DNA of 64,000 nucleotides from CAVROP01 sp050008495 (GCA_050008495.1 JBEKMN010000010.1:12445-76444), one strand, 5' to 3'; shown: positions 16,814 through 25,556, numbered from the stretch's first letter. Numbers and translations: made by a program. The notes: generated by a model from the sequence alone, not told the origin.

Positions 16814-18058
16814 ATGGCCACGCTCGACATCGCTTGGGTGCGGAGCCAGTTCCCTGCTCTGGCCGTACAAGTGAATCGCAGACCGGCAGTCTATTTCGAC
16901 GGCCCGGGCGGCACGCAAGTTCCACAACGCGTCATCGATGCGATGCGTGATTACTTGATGAACTCCAACGCCAACACCCACGGTGCGTTTTTGACCAGCC
17001 GACGGAGTGATGAGGTTATCGCGGGTGCACACACCGCATTGGCTGATTTGCTAGGGTGCGACGCTGACGAGGTGATTTTCGGACCGAACATGACGACTCT
17101 GACTTTCAGCCTCAGCCGTGCCTTGGGGCGAGAATTCGGGCCCGGCGACGAGTTGGTGGTCACGCGCCTGGACCACGACGGGAACGTAGCGCCCTGGTGG
17201 GCGCTCGAAGAACGTGGCTGCCGGGTGCGTTTCGTGGATATCAACCCCTCGGACTGCACGTTGGACATGGCCGATCTCGAACGGCAGATCACCCCGCGCA
17301 CCCGGCTGGTGGCGGTGGGCTACGCTTCCAATGCCGTGGGAACCATCAACCATGTGCAGGAAATCACTCGCCTGGCGCATGCCGTCGGCGCGCTGGTTTA
17401 CATCGACGCGGTCCATTACGCCCCCCACGGCCCTATCGACGTCCGCCGCCTCGCGTGCGATTTCCTGGCCTGCTCGCCCTATAAGTTCTTTGGGCCGCAT
17501 TCCGGCGCGCTCTACGGTAAGCGCGAACATCTTGCCCGTTTACGGCCTTACAAGGTCCGCCCGGCCCCGGAGGTCAATCCCTTCCGCTGGGAAACGGGCA
17601 CGCAGAACCACGAAGGACAGGCAGGCATTCTTGCTGCCGTCGACTACCTGGCGGAACTTGGCCGGCGCGCCTCGCCCTCGGTCAGGTCGCGCCGAGCCGC
17701 GCTACTGGCTGCGTACGATGTGATTCGCCCTTATGAACGCAGCTTGGCAGAACGGCTTATTAAGGGACTGCTGGCCATTCCCGGCCTCACATTCTACGGA
17801 ATCAAGGAGGCTGCGCGAGGCGCTGAGCGCGTGCCGACGGTAGCGATTCGTATCTCGGGCCGCACTCCGCGCGAACTGGCAAGCTGCCTCGGTGAGCGTG
17901 GGATTTTCACCTGGGACGGCGACTACTACGCGCGTAACCTGAGCGAGCGGTTGGGAGTCGAGCCTACCGGCGGCATGTTGCGCATCGGCCTCGTGCATTA
18001 CAACACGCCGGAAGAAGTTGACAGGGCTCTCGAGGCGTTTAACGAGGTCGGCAGGTAG
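16814..18058 (+). CDS. Cysteine-desulfurase-like PLP enzyme (VC1184 family)
   Basis: A 414-residue class-V aminotransferase-fold protein. The PLP-binding lysine is K224 in CSPYKFFGPH, with D198 and H201 in YIDAVHYAPH and an N-terminal YFDGPGGTQVP motif. It is closest in pattern to the VC1184 'cysteine desulfurase-like' family (TIGR01976-type) rather than to IscS or SufS. A catalytic-loop cysteine is not evident and the substrate is uncertain. AGGAGGCG lies just before the ATG. The last codons and the TAG stop run straight into an octamer repeat array, so the C-terminal residues may be repeat-derived. Confidence 0.85.
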   Translation: MATLDIAWVRSQFPALAVQVNRRPAVYFDGPGGTQVPQRVIDAMRDYLMNSNANTHGAFLTSRRSDEVIAGAHTALADLLGCDADEVIFGPNMTTLTFSLSRALGREFGPGDELVVTRLDHDGNVAPWWALEERGCRVRFVDINPSDCTLDMADLERQITPRTRLVAVGYASNAVGTINHVQEITRLAHAVGALVYIDAVHYAPHGPIDVRRLACDFLACSPYKFFGPHSGALYGKREHLARLRPYKVRPAPEVNPFRWETGTQNHEGQAGILAAVDYLAELGRRASPSVRSRRAALLAAYDVIRPYERSLAERLIKGLLAIPGLTFYGIKEAARGAERVPTVAIRISGRTPRELASCLGERGIFTWDGDYYARNLSERLGVEPTGGMLRIGLVHYNTPEEVDRALEAFNEVGR

Positions 18059-18240
18059 GCAGATCGGCAGGTCGGCAGATGGGCAGATCGGCAGGTGGGC
18101 AGGTCGGCAGATCGGGAGACCGGAAGTCGGGCGACTCTTAGGAGCATCGCGAAGAACGAATCAGCAGGTGTGCCAACGCCGTTCAGTCAGCACTAGCTTT
18201 TCCCCGACTGCCGATCTGCCGACCTGCCGATCTGCCCACC
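18058..18240. repeat. Octamer-array inverted element, copy A (left of CocE gene)
   Basis: Seven tandem octamers of the GGCAGATC/GGCAGGTC type (18058-18113) begin on the last base of the TAG stop. A core (18114-18203) follows, then inverse octamers GATCTGCC/GACCTGCC (18204-18236). The core and right arm recur in inverted orientation at 20026-20185 with about 90% identity over an ~85-base stretch. It ends just before the ribosome site of the next gene. Confidence 0.85.
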
Positions 18241-18253
18241 GAAAGAGGTGACT

Positions 18254-20026
18254 ATGTATCGACAACGCATTCCCTTGTTTGTTATTACCGCAATTGGTGT
18301 GATTTCCACTGCGACTCTTGCCGCAGAGCACTATGACGTCCTGCTTGAACGCGGCGTCGAGGCCAAGATGCGGGATCGAGTGGTACTGCGCGCTGACATC
18401 TACCGGCCCAAAGCCGACGGAAAGTTTCCGGTTATTCTGGAACGGACGCCCTACGACAAGCGGGAGGAAGTGGATTTCGGCCTTCGCGCCGCCTCTTTGG
18501 GGTACGTCGCGATCATTCAGGACGTGCGTGGCCGCTACAGTTCGGACGGCGAATGGGATCCGTTCAGGCATGAGTCGGCGGACGGTTACGATACCGTGGA
18601 GTGGGCAGCTTCGCTTCCCTGGTCGAACGGCAAGGTGGGGATGTATGGCGGTTCGTACGTGGGCGCCACGCAGATGCTTGCCGCGATTGCTTCCCCGCCC
18701 CATCTGGCGGGGATTCACCCTATGGTCACCGCCTCCAACTACCATGAAGGTTGGACGTACCAGGGCGGGGCGTTCGAGCAGTGGTTTAACGAATCGTGGA
18801 CTTCCGGCCTGGCTCAAGATACGCTCGACCGGCGCGCGAAGGCGCGAACCAACGCGATGCACCGCGTTTTGAAGTTGCCGCTGGCCTCTTATCCGCTGTT
18901 TGATGCGGACCTGGCCGGCAAGTCCACCAGATCCCCCGATGAACTGGCCTCCTACTTCGTTGATTGGCTGACCCATCCAAGCTTCGACGATTACTGGAAA
19001 CAAGTGTCGATCGAGGACCATTTCTCGAAAATCACGATCCCCATTTTCCACGTCGGGGCCTGGTACGATATCTTTCTGGGCGGGACTCTCAGGAATTACC
19101 TCGGAATCAAAGCGCGCGGCGGAAGCGAGGAGGCGCGCCGGGGACAGCGCTTGATGGTGATCACCGGCGGACACGCGGGAGACGGCCCCCGTATCGGCGA
19201 GGTGGACTTCGGGCGCGACTCGGTGGTCAGCGATGAGGACTCAACGCTGCGTTGGTATGACTACCTATTGAAGGGCGAAAAGAACGGGCTGGAAAACGAA
19301 AAGCCCGTCAAAATCTTCGTTTTGGGAAAGAACGTTTGGCGGGAAGAAGACGATTGGCCGCTCGAGCGGGCCCGCAATACGCGCTTTTATCTTCATTCCC
19401 AGGGCAAGGCGAACTCGCTCAGCGGGGACGGGACGCTCAGCACCACGGCGCCGGCGGGCGAACACTCCGATCAGTACGTCTACGATCCTGAGAATCCTGT
19501 GCCCACCCGCGGCGGGCCTCTCTGCTGCGACGCCGCGCACTTGGCTCCGGGCGCGTTTGACCAGCGTACGGTGGAGTCCCGCAGTGATGTGCTGGTTTAT
19601 TCGACGCCGCCGTTCGATAACGACTTCGAGGTCACCGGCCCTGTCAGCGTTGAACTCTACGCCGGCTCATCCGCTGTGGATACCGATTTCACAGGGAAGT
19701 TAGTGGACGTTTGGCCGAATGGTTTTGCGCAGAATCTCACGGAGGGAATTCTGCGCGCCCGTTACCGCAACTCACCGGAGAAAGTCGAGTTCATGAATCC
19801 GGGCGAGGTCTACAAGCTCACACTTGACCTCTGGGCAACATCGAATGTCTTTCTGAAGGGGCACAGGCTGCGGCTGGAAATCTCCAGCAGCAACTTTCCG
19901 CGCTTTGACCGCAACCTGAACACGGGAGAAGATCAGGGCCTCGGCACACGTTGGGCGAAGGCTACCAACACGATTTGCCACGACCGGGAGCATCCCTCGG
20001 CGCTTGTCCTGCCGGTGATGCGGTAG
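18254..20026 (+). CDS. CocE/NonD-family (X-Pro peptidase-like) hydrolase, exported
   Basis: A 590-residue protein from ATG 18254, preceded by AGAGG (GTG 18248 is also in frame). An N-terminal signal peptide (to about residue 22) predicts export. The S15-type alpha/beta hydrolase carries the nucleophile serine at about residue 134 in MYGGSYVGA, with the oxyanion-region tyrosine in RTPYDKR. The C-terminal jelly-roll domain (DNDFEVTGPVSVELYAGSSA) is typical of X-Pro dipeptidyl-peptidase and cocaine-esterase-like enzymes. The substrate is an ester or peptide, not predictable. The gene lies exactly between two inverted copies of an octamer-array element, and its TAG stop opens the second copy. Confidence 0.9.
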   Translation: MYRQRIPLFVITAIGVISTATLAAEHYDVLLERGVEAKMRDRVVLRADIYRPKADGKFPVILERTPYDKREEVDFGLRAASLGYVAIIQDVRGRYSSDGEWDPFRHESADGYDTVEWAASLPWSNGKVGMYGGSYVGATQMLAAIASPPHLAGIHPMVTASNYHEGWTYQGGAFEQWFNESWTSGLAQDTLDRRAKARTNAMHRVLKLPLASYPLFDADLAGKSTRSPDELASYFVDWLTHPSFDDYWKQVSIEDHFSKITIPIFHVGAWYDIFLGGTLRNYLGIKARGGSEEARRGQRLMVITGGHAGDGPRIGEVDFGRDSVVSDEDSTLRWYDYLLKGEKNGLENEKPVKIFVLGKNVWREEDDWPLERARNTRFYLHSQGKANSLSGDGTLSTTAPAGEHSDQYVYDPENPVPTRGGPLCCDAAHLAPGAFDQRTVESRSDVLVYSTPPFDNDFEVTGPVSVELYAGSSAVDTDFTGKLVDVWPNGFAQNLTEGILRARYRNSPEKVEFMNPGEVYKLTLDLWATSNVFLKGHRLRLEISSSNFPRFDRNLNTGEDQGLGTRWAKATNTICHDREHPSALVLPVMR

Positions 20027-20185
20027 GCAGATCGGCAGGTCGGCAGATGGGCAGTCGGGGAAAAGCTAGTGCTGACTGAACGACGTTGTCACACCCGCTG
20101 AATCATTCTTCGCGATGCTCCTAAGAGTCGCTCGATTTCCGGCCTCCCTATCTGCCCATCTGCCGACCTGCCCACTGCCCATCTT
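20026..20185. repeat. Octamer-array inverted element, copy B (right of CocE gene)
   Basis: It starts on the TAG of the CocE gene with three and a half GGCAGATC-type octamers. The core then reads as the reverse complement of copy A (CTAGTGCTGACTGAACGACG, then CGCGATGCTCCTAAGAGTCG), followed by inverse octamers to 20185. The number of octamers differs from copy A (about four against seven on the corresponding arm). Confidence 0.85.
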
Positions 20186-20262
20186 CAACTTGACGGCAAT
20201 TGCAGGGCTCGTCCATAATTTTCCTTTCCTCAAGTCCTTTCACTCCTTAAGGGGGCTTCTTC

Positions 20263-21720
20263 ATGCCGGATGTCTATCGCAACTACGTGGCTGGTCAATG
20301 GATCGAGTGCAAGACACAGAGGACCTTCCCCAATATCAACCCTGCTAATACCAGTGAGACGGTTGGCTTGTTTCAAGCCTCGGGTCCGGAGGACATTCAG
20401 GAAGCGTGTGAGGCCGCCGCGAAAGCGCAGTCAACTTGGGCGGCGATGCCCGCCCCTCTGCGCGGCGAATTCCTTTACAAGGCCGCGGAGATCATGGAAG
20501 GCCGCCTCCAGAAACTATCCGAGGAGATGACGCGGGAGGAAGGCAAGACGCTACCCGAGGCTAAGGGTGAAGTAAAGCGGGCAATCAACATTTTGCGCTA
20601 CTTCGGAGGCGAGGGACCACGCCAGTTCAGCTACCAGATTCCGTCGGAACGCGAAAATGTCTTTTGCTACACCTTGCGCAAGCCGCTGGGCGTCGTGGCC
20701 CTGATCACTCCCTGGAATTTTCCCAGCGCCATTCCGGCGTGGAAGATGGCTCCCGCGCTCGTGGCGGGAAACACGGTGGTGATCAAGCCTGCATCGCTCG
20801 CGCCGCTCAGCGCCTATCGCATTGTGGAGGCGCTTCATGAGGCGGGCATTCCCGCCGGGGTTCTTAATTATGTGACGGGAAGCGGCGGCTCGGTCGGCAA
20901 CGCGCTGGTTGAACACCCTGCCGTCCGTGCCGTCTCCTTCACCGGATCTTGCGACGTGGGCAACGCCTTGTACGAGAAGGTGACCAAGCGGAGAATTCGC
21001 GTTCAGCTCGAAATGGGAGGCAAGAATCCTACCCTAGTACTCAAGGATGCGGACTTGGATTATGCCGCAGGTGTGCTGGTTAATGGAGCGTTCTTTTCCA
21101 CCGGCCAGAAATGTACCGCTTGCAGCCGCGCCATTATTGAGAAGCCGATTTATGAGGCTCTGGTCGAAAAACTCGTAGCCAGGACTGCGAAGCTCAAAGT
21201 GGGAAACGGCCTCGATCCCGGCATCGAGATCGGGCCCGCGGTGGACGCGGCCCAGCTCGAGACGGACTTGAAGTACATCGGAATCGCCAAGCAAGAAGGG
21301 GCAAAGTTGCTCTGCGGCGGGAATCGCCTTCGAGGTGGAGCATACGATTTAGGTTACTTCGTGGAGCCCACCCTATTCGCGGGCGTCACTACCGACATGC
21401 GCATCGCCCAGGAAGAGGTCTTTGGCCCGGTACTGGCGCTGATGGTCGCGAGCGATTTCGAAGACGCCATGCGCCTCGCCAACGGCGTTCGTTTCGGCCT
21501 CTCGGCTTCCATCGTTTCGCGCGACATCACGCGCGTTCACCAATTCATCAATCGCATTGAAGCCGGTTTGATTACCGTCAACCTGCCGACCGCGGGCGTC
21601 GAATACCAGCTTCCCTTCGGCGGCACCAGGGAATCCAGTTTCGGCATGAGAGAACAAGGGCCGGCGGCGCTGGATTTCTATACTGAGACACGGACGGTGT
21701 ATTTGAAGTATACGCAATAA
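20263..21720 (+). CDS. Aldehyde dehydrogenase, alpha-ketoglutaric-semialdehyde type
   Basis: A 485-residue NAD(P)-dependent aldehyde dehydrogenase. The catalytic cysteine is C284 in GQKCTACSR, the general base E250 in QLEMGGKNP, and the cofactor-binding strand is SFTGSCDVG. Overall pattern and the TACSR motif resemble 2,5-dioxopentanoate (alpha-ketoglutaric semialdehyde) dehydrogenases, which finish non-phosphorylating sugar-acid, pentose or hydroxyproline breakdown to 2-oxoglutarate. Substrate choice is an inference. Cytoplasmic. GGGGG lies seven bases before the ATG. A heptamer element begins four bases after the stop and separates it from the next gene. Confidence 0.88.
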   Translation: MPDVYRNYVAGQWIECKTQRTFPNINPANTSETVGLFQASGPEDIQEACEAAAKAQSTWAAMPAPLRGEFLYKAAEIMEGRLQKLSEEMTREEGKTLPEAKGEVKRAINILRYFGGEGPRQFSYQIPSERENVFCYTLRKPLGVVALITPWNFPSAIPAWKMAPALVAGNTVVIKPASLAPLSAYRIVEALHEAGIPAGVLNYVTGSGGSVGNALVEHPAVRAVSFTGSCDVGNALYEKVTKRRIRVQLEMGGKNPTLVLKDADLDYAAGVLVNGAFFSTGQKCTACSRAIIEKPIYEALVEKLVARTAKLKVGNGLDPGIEIGPAVDAAQLETDLKYIGIAKQEGAKLLCGGNRLRGGAYDLGYFVEPTLFAGVTTDMRIAQEEVFGPVLALMVASDFEDAMRLANGVRFGLSASIVSRDITRVHQFINRIEAGLITVNLPTAGVEYQLPFGGTRESSFGMREQGPAALDFYTETRTVYLKYTQ

Positions 21721-21724
21721 AGAC

Positions 21725-21868
21725 GTCCGTGGTCCGTTGTCAGTGGTCCGTAGCTGGCGGTTTGGTCTTGCTCCCCGAGGGGGAGTACCTTCAGTAGCCG
21801 TGGGTGAAACCGCCGCCAAAGCCGCAGAGCTTCGCCAGCCACGGACAACGGACAACTGACAACGGACG
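21725..21868. repeat. Heptamer-array inverted element filling the ALDH-TIM-barrel gap
   Basis: The left arm has GTCCGTG, GTCCGTT, GTCAGTG and GTCCGTA units (7 bp), then GCTGGCG. The right arm mirrors it as CGCCAGC, CACGGAC, AACGGAC, AACTGAC and AACGGAC. It starts four bases after the TAA stop and ends at the GAAGGAG ribosome site of the next gene, so it occupies the whole intercistronic space. Confidence 0.8.
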
Positions 21869-21880
21869 AAGGAGCCTGCG

Positions 21881-22810
21881 ATGAATCAGACCCAACAATT
21901 CCTTGCCAAACTCAATCTACCTGTGGAGGATAACCACGGGCTAGCGCCCAGCGGGAAGAAATTCAAAGACGGCGGCGATTACCGCTTCGAAATTCCCAGC
22001 GTCGAAGGTCCGCGCGTTTTTCGCGAAGTGCTGGAGGCCGCAAAAGAACTCACGGTGCCGGTGCATCGTGTAAGCCAGGGAAGCGGCATCATGCTGCTGA
22101 CCAAAGACGAGATTCGCGAGATGGCGCGCATCGGCGCCGCCGAACGGATCGAGGTTTGTTTGTTCGTCGGCCCGCGCGCGACGTTCGAGACGGGCGCGCA
22201 AGCCGTATCCGCGGCAGGCAAAGTGATTGGCCTGCAACATCGCGGCGCAGACCAACTGGTTTACGCCATCGAAGATGTGCGCAAGGCATGCGACCTCGGT
22301 ATCCGCAGCGTGTTACCGGCGGATTTGGGCCTGATCTGGGTGCTCAACGAAATGAAGAAGCGCGGCGACCTGCCCCGGAATTTGATCATCAAGAGTTCCG
22401 TCACGCTTCCTGCCGCCAATCCCGCCACCGCGCAGGTGTTTCAAGCCCACGGTGTCAACACGCTGAATATACCTACCGACCTGACCCCCGCCCAGATGGG
22501 CTCCATCCGGCAGGCCGTCGATATTCCGATTGACCTCTACATCGAAGTCCCGGACAACTTCGGAGGCTTTATTCGCTATTACGAAATGCCCCAAATCCTG
22601 CGCGTTGCCGCGCCCGTCTACTTCAAGTTCGGTCTCCGCAACGCTGCGGACATTTACCCCTCCGGCAAGCATATCGAAGACTTGGCTGCGAAAATGGGCC
22701 GCGAGCGCGTGCACCGGGCCCGCATTGCCCTGGATATGATCGAGCAATACGCACCCGAGGCCAAGATGTCGCCGCTGGGCAGCAACGATCTAGGTATCCC
22801 GGAAGTGTGA
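21881..22810 (+). CDS. TIM-barrel protein, possibly peptidase-U32-like
   Basis: A 309-residue cytoplasmic protein of alternating alpha/beta pattern (LTVPVHRVSQGSG, RIEVCLFVGPRAT, LGIRSVLPADLGL, LIIKSSVTLPAAN, GVNTLNIPTDLTP, IPIDLYIEVPDNFGGF), as in a TIM barrel. The order of strands recalls the U32 peptidase-like family, but a definite catalytic signature was not seen. It follows the aldehyde dehydrogenase on the same strand, so a catabolic role alongside it is plausible. GAAGGAG precedes the ATG. Confidence 0.6.
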   Translation: MNQTQQFLAKLNLPVEDNHGLAPSGKKFKDGGDYRFEIPSVEGPRVFREVLEAAKELTVPVHRVSQGSGIMLLTKDEIREMARIGAAERIEVCLFVGPRATFETGAQAVSAAGKVIGLQHRGADQLVYAIEDVRKACDLGIRSVLPADLGLIWVLNEMKKRGDLPRNLIIKSSVTLPAANPATAQVFQAHGVNTLNIPTDLTPAQMGSIRQAVDIPIDLYIEVPDNFGGFIRYYEMPQILRVAAPVYFKFGLRNAADIYPSGKHIEDLAAKMGRERVHRARIALDMIEQYAPEAKMSPLGSNDLGIPEV

Positions 22811-22865
22811 GACCCTGCCGCCTGATCGGAAAAATGGCTCTGGCGCCTTGGGAAGATCGATCGGC

Positions 22866-22961
22866 TGTCATCCTGAGCGCAGCGAAGGATCTCGGCAGTT
22901 AGGCTCGAGATCAACGACCTACAGACAACTGCCGAGATCCTTCGCTGCGCTCAGGATGACA
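22866..22961. repeat. TCATCCTGAGCG palindrome, copy 2
   Basis: TGTCATCCTGAGCGCAGCGA with AAGGATCTCGGCAG (22866-22898) is mirrored by CTGCCGAGATCCTTCGCTGC and GCTCAGGATGACA (22929-22961). It is a 33-bp near-perfect stem with a 30-base loop. The rest of the 316-bp gap (22811-23126) holds no gene. Confidence 0.8.
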
Positions 22962-23126
22962 ACGTTGCATGATCGCACAACATCTTGGCCTTTCCCAAGA
23001 GAGCCCGGCCCGCATAATCTTCTCCTCGCCATCCCTGCCGCCCACGCCCAAAGATTTTGCACACCTTTATCACCAATTTGCGTAATTATCTGGTGAGCAG
23101 GCAAGACCCGGAGGCGGAACGGCAGC

Positions 23127-23681
23127 GTGACCACCCCGACTCTCGACCGATGCGAAGAGGCACTGGGCCGCCTGGCCCGGGGAGATATGTCTGCCTTTGA
23201 AGAGATCGTCAAGGAACATCAATCGATGGTGTTCAGCATCGCCTATCACTATCTGCATGACCGGAGCCTGGCGGATGAAGCGGCGCAGGACGTCTTCCTG
23301 CGACTGTACCAAAACCTGGCTTCCATCGCGTCGCCCAGGCATCTGGCCTTCTGGTTACGCAAGGTGGCCTGCCGCCGCGCCCTGGACATGGCGAGGAGGC
23401 TGCCTAAGGCGCCGCCGGTCAGCCTTCAGGATATTGACGAGCCCGCGGCGGAGTCAGCCGACGCCGATCCGTTGCTCTCTGAGGGGTTGCGCCGGATGGT
23501 GGCCTCGCTTCCGAAGAACGCGCGCGCCGTGGTTATTCTCCGCTACCAGGAAGAACTTGAACTCGCCGAGATCGCCCAGATTCTCGACGTACCGCTCAAC
23601 ACCGTGAAAAGCCGGCTCGAGAGGTCGCTGGGGATCCTGCGAGAGAAACTACACCGCTGGTCAGGAGGAGTTACACGATGA
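23127..23681 (+). CDS. ECF-type RNA polymerase sigma factor
   Basis: A 184-residue sigma-70 family protein from GTG 23127. Region 2 is seen as FEEIVKEHQSMVFSIAYHYL followed by LADEAAQDVFLRLYQ. Region 4 is the helix-turn-helix LAEIAQILDVPLNTVKSRLE with a preceding LPKNARAVVILRY. The linker is acidic. GGAGGCGG lies about ten bases upstream. Its stop overlaps the next gene's ATG by four bases, the usual arrangement of an extracytoplasmic-function sigma factor with a membrane-bound partner. Confidence 0.92.
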   Translation: MTTPTLDRCEEALGRLARGDMSAFEEIVKEHQSMVFSIAYHYLHDRSLADEAAQDVFLRLYQNLASIASPRHLAFWLRKVACRRALDMARRLPKAPPVSLQDIDEPAAESADADPLLSEGLRRMVASLPKNARAVVILRYQEELELAEIAQILDVPLNTVKSRLERSLGILREKLHRWSGGVTR

Positions 23682-24025
23682 ATCCGTGGGAAGAAAGCCT
23701 CCGCGAGGCGCTGCGTCGCAAAGCCGCCCCAGAGGGCTTCGCAGACCGTGTGCTGGCCCGGATCCGCGAACTGCCTGTGCGTGAGAAGAGACCCTGGTTC
23801 CGCGCCTTCATCGCCAGGCCAGCCCTCCGCTGGGCGGCCGCCGTGTTGTGCCTGGCCATTGCGGGCAGCGTGGCGTATCGGGAGCAGCAGGAGCGGCAGC
23901 GCCGGCAAGGCGAAATAGCCAGGATGCAAGTGAAGCAAGCGTTGCGTATCGCCAGCGTAAAACTCAACGCGGCTCGGAGAATGGTCCAGCAGGTAAATCA
24001 GGGGACCGCTCAGAACCGGCTGTGA
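23678..24025 (+). CDS. Single-pass membrane protein, putative anti-sigma factor
   Basis: A 115-residue protein translationally coupled to the sigma gene. It has an N-terminal cytoplasmic segment of about 50 residues (EESLREALRRKAAPEGFADR), one membrane helix (LRWAAAVLCLAIAGSVAY) and a C-terminal coiled-coil-like charged tail. No zinc-binding HxxxCxxC anti-sigma motif is present, so the role rests on position and topology only. Confidence 0.65.
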   Translation: MNPWEESLREALRRKAAPEGFADRVLARIRELPVREKRPWFRAFIARPALRWAAAVLCLAIAGSVAYREQQERQRRQGEIARMQVKQALRIASVKLNAARRMVQQVNQGTAQNRL

Positions 24026-24059
24026 GAAATCGTACATGTGCAAATCGGGAGCTAATCCT

Positions 24060-24665
24060 ATGAACGCCAGGCACAAGAATATCCGCACCACCGGTTTGGC
24101 AGCATTATTCGGGGCGATGCTGCTCGGCGCATCAGGCCTGCCGGCCTTCGGGCAGAACCCCAGACTGGATATCAAGAACCTGGAGGCGCTGTCGAAGAAA
24201 GCCTCGGAAGTTGTGGACGTCAATCTGGACGGGCCGCTGCTGAAGCTCGCCTCCAAGTTCATGACCGATGAGGATGACCGGGAGGCACTCGAGATCATTA
24301 AGAACCTCAAGGGAGTTTACGTAAAGAGCTTCACCTTCGAGAAGCCCGGCGACTACTCGCCGGCCGATGTGGATGCGATCCGCAGTCAACTGCAGCCGCC
24401 CGCATGGTCGCGCATCGTGTCGGCGCGAAGCAAGCGCGACGGCGAAAACGCCGAGATTTACCTGATGACGGCGGCGGACGGGGGAAATGTCCTGGGAATG
24501 GCCGTCATCTGTGCCGAGCCCACCGAATTCACCGTGGTGAACATTGTGGGGCCTGTTGACATTGACAAACTGAGTCAACTCGAAGGCAAGATGGGCATTC
24601 CGCGCCTTGGAGAGCAAGGCGACGAGTTACAACAGAAGCCAGGGGGTCACCGTGCGAAACCGTAG
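24060..24665 (+). CDS. DUF4252 exported protein
   Basis: A 201-residue protein from ATG 24060, preceded by GGGAG. The frame extends back to 24036 but without a better start. The signal peptide ends near FGQNP. The mature part (LSKKASEVVDVNLDGPLLKL, then LKGVYVKSFTFE and later WSRIVSARSKRDGENAEIYL) matches the DUF4252 family found beside ECF sigma genes in Acidobacteriota and Bacteroidota. Function unknown; possibly an envelope-stress protein controlled by the upstream sigma factor. It overlaps the next gene by 14 bases. Confidence 0.8.
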   Translation: MNARHKNIRTTGLAALFGAMLLGASGLPAFGQNPRLDIKNLEALSKKASEVVDVNLDGPLLKLASKFMTDEDDREALEIIKNLKGVYVKSFTFEKPGDYSPADVDAIRSQLQPPAWSRIVSARSKRDGENAEIYLMTAADGGNVLGMAVICAEPTEFTVVNIVGPVDIDKLSQLEGKMGIPRLGEQGDELQQKPGGHRAKP

Positions 24666-25185
24666 GCGGTTGCTAGCCCCTGCAATCTTGAGCGTGGCGC
24701 TGCTCCAGATGCTTCCCGCTGCGGCACGAGCCGGGGACTCGGACTTTCACTCACTCGTGGAGCGGATGTCCGACTATTACCAGAAGCGCCCGATGCGTTT
24801 CATGGGATGGTTGAACTTCTTCGCCAACCGATTCACGCCCGGCGACGTCAGCCACTTCCAGATGGCGATCTTCGACGACGTCGAAGCCTCCCGGACCCAT
24901 CCCAGTGAGGATCTCGAGTCTTCCCTGGCGAGCCTCGTGGGACCGTCCTACCAGCCGTTCGTGAACGTTCACAATGTTCGCAGCGGGGAATGGACCTGCA
25001 TTTACACGCGCGAGTCGGGGAAGGAGCGAATCGAAATGCTGATTATTTCCATCGACTCCAGCGATGCGGTCTTGATGAAAATGCTGCTCAAACCTGAAGC
25101 GATGCGAGAGTGGGTGGATGATCCCCTGGAAAGAGGTCGAGACGCCCGGCGTGGGGCTCAGGACGCTCAACACAGCCAGCCGTAG
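24652..25185 (+). CDS. Exported hypothetical protein of the ECF operon
   Basis: A 177-residue protein, GTG start at 24652 with AGGGGG just upstream; a longer frame from 24607 would overlap the previous gene further. The signal peptide ends near ARAGD. The mature region (MGWLNFFANRFTPGDVSHFQ, SGEWTCIYTRESGKERIEML) gives no family by eye. In the preceding DUF4252 protein, similar position and length suggest a paralogous function in the same pathway. Confidence 0.6.
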   Translation: MRNRRRLLAPAILSVALLQMLPAAARAGDSDFHSLVERMSDYYQKRPMRFMGWLNFFANRFTPGDVSHFQMAIFDDVEASRTHPSEDLESSLASLVGPSYQPFVNVHNVRSGEWTCIYTRESGKERIEMLIISIDSSDAVLMKMLLKPEAMREWVDDPLERGRDARRGAQDAQHSQP

Positions 25186-25230
25186 ATTCCCCGCCCCTGG
25201 CCCGGCCGGAAGCTTCCCCCGAGGAAGGCG

Positions 25231-25425
25231 CTACGATTTCTTCGGCATGAACATGTAAACGTACAAACCGCCCAGAACCGTGAGCAACCCTCCCCACCAC
25301 AGGGCGGGATGCAGGTTGGCGAGTACGGTCGGGGGAGGGTTTGAGAGTTCATAGATTCCTGTGGCCAGGACGATCACTCCGTAAATCAGCAGAATTATCC
25401 CAACAAAAAACCAGACGGGAATCAT
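25231..25425 (-). CDS. Small two-TM membrane protein
   Basis: A 64-residue protein from ATG 25425 (frame continues to ATG 25455). There are two hydrophobic helices, WFFVGIILLIYGVIVLATGI and ALWWGGLLTVLGGLYVYMFM, joined by a proline-rich loop, with a basic PKKS tail. It resembles small conserved Acidobacteriota membrane proteins without known function. GAAGG precedes the start. Confidence 0.65.
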   Translation of the reverse strand: MIPVWFFVGIILLIYGVIVLATGIYELSNPPPTVLANLHPALWWGGLLTVLGGLYVYMFMPKKS

Positions 25426-25461
25426 GCGGGGACCTTCTCTCATCGATAACCTCACGTAGCT

Positions 25462-25491
25462 TTCAGCATTCAGCCGTCAGCTTTCAGCAAA
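25462..25491. repeat. Heptamer array (single arm)
   Basis: AGCTTTC, AGCATTC, AGCCGTC and AGCTTTC follow each other at exact 7-bp spacing just upstream of the small membrane protein gene. No clear inverse arm is seen. The same AGCYYTC family is at 31326-31360. Confidence 0.65.
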
Positions 25492-25556
25492 CCACTTTCC
25501 GACTGTCATTCCCAGTGTGCATCAACCTGCAGCCCACCCATGGAGATGAAAGTCGC

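Noticed and set aside
18058..18240. Tandem octamers considered as a CRISPR array
   Set aside because: Units are only 8 bp and directly adjacent with no spacers; arms are inverted copies. No cas genes are in the window.
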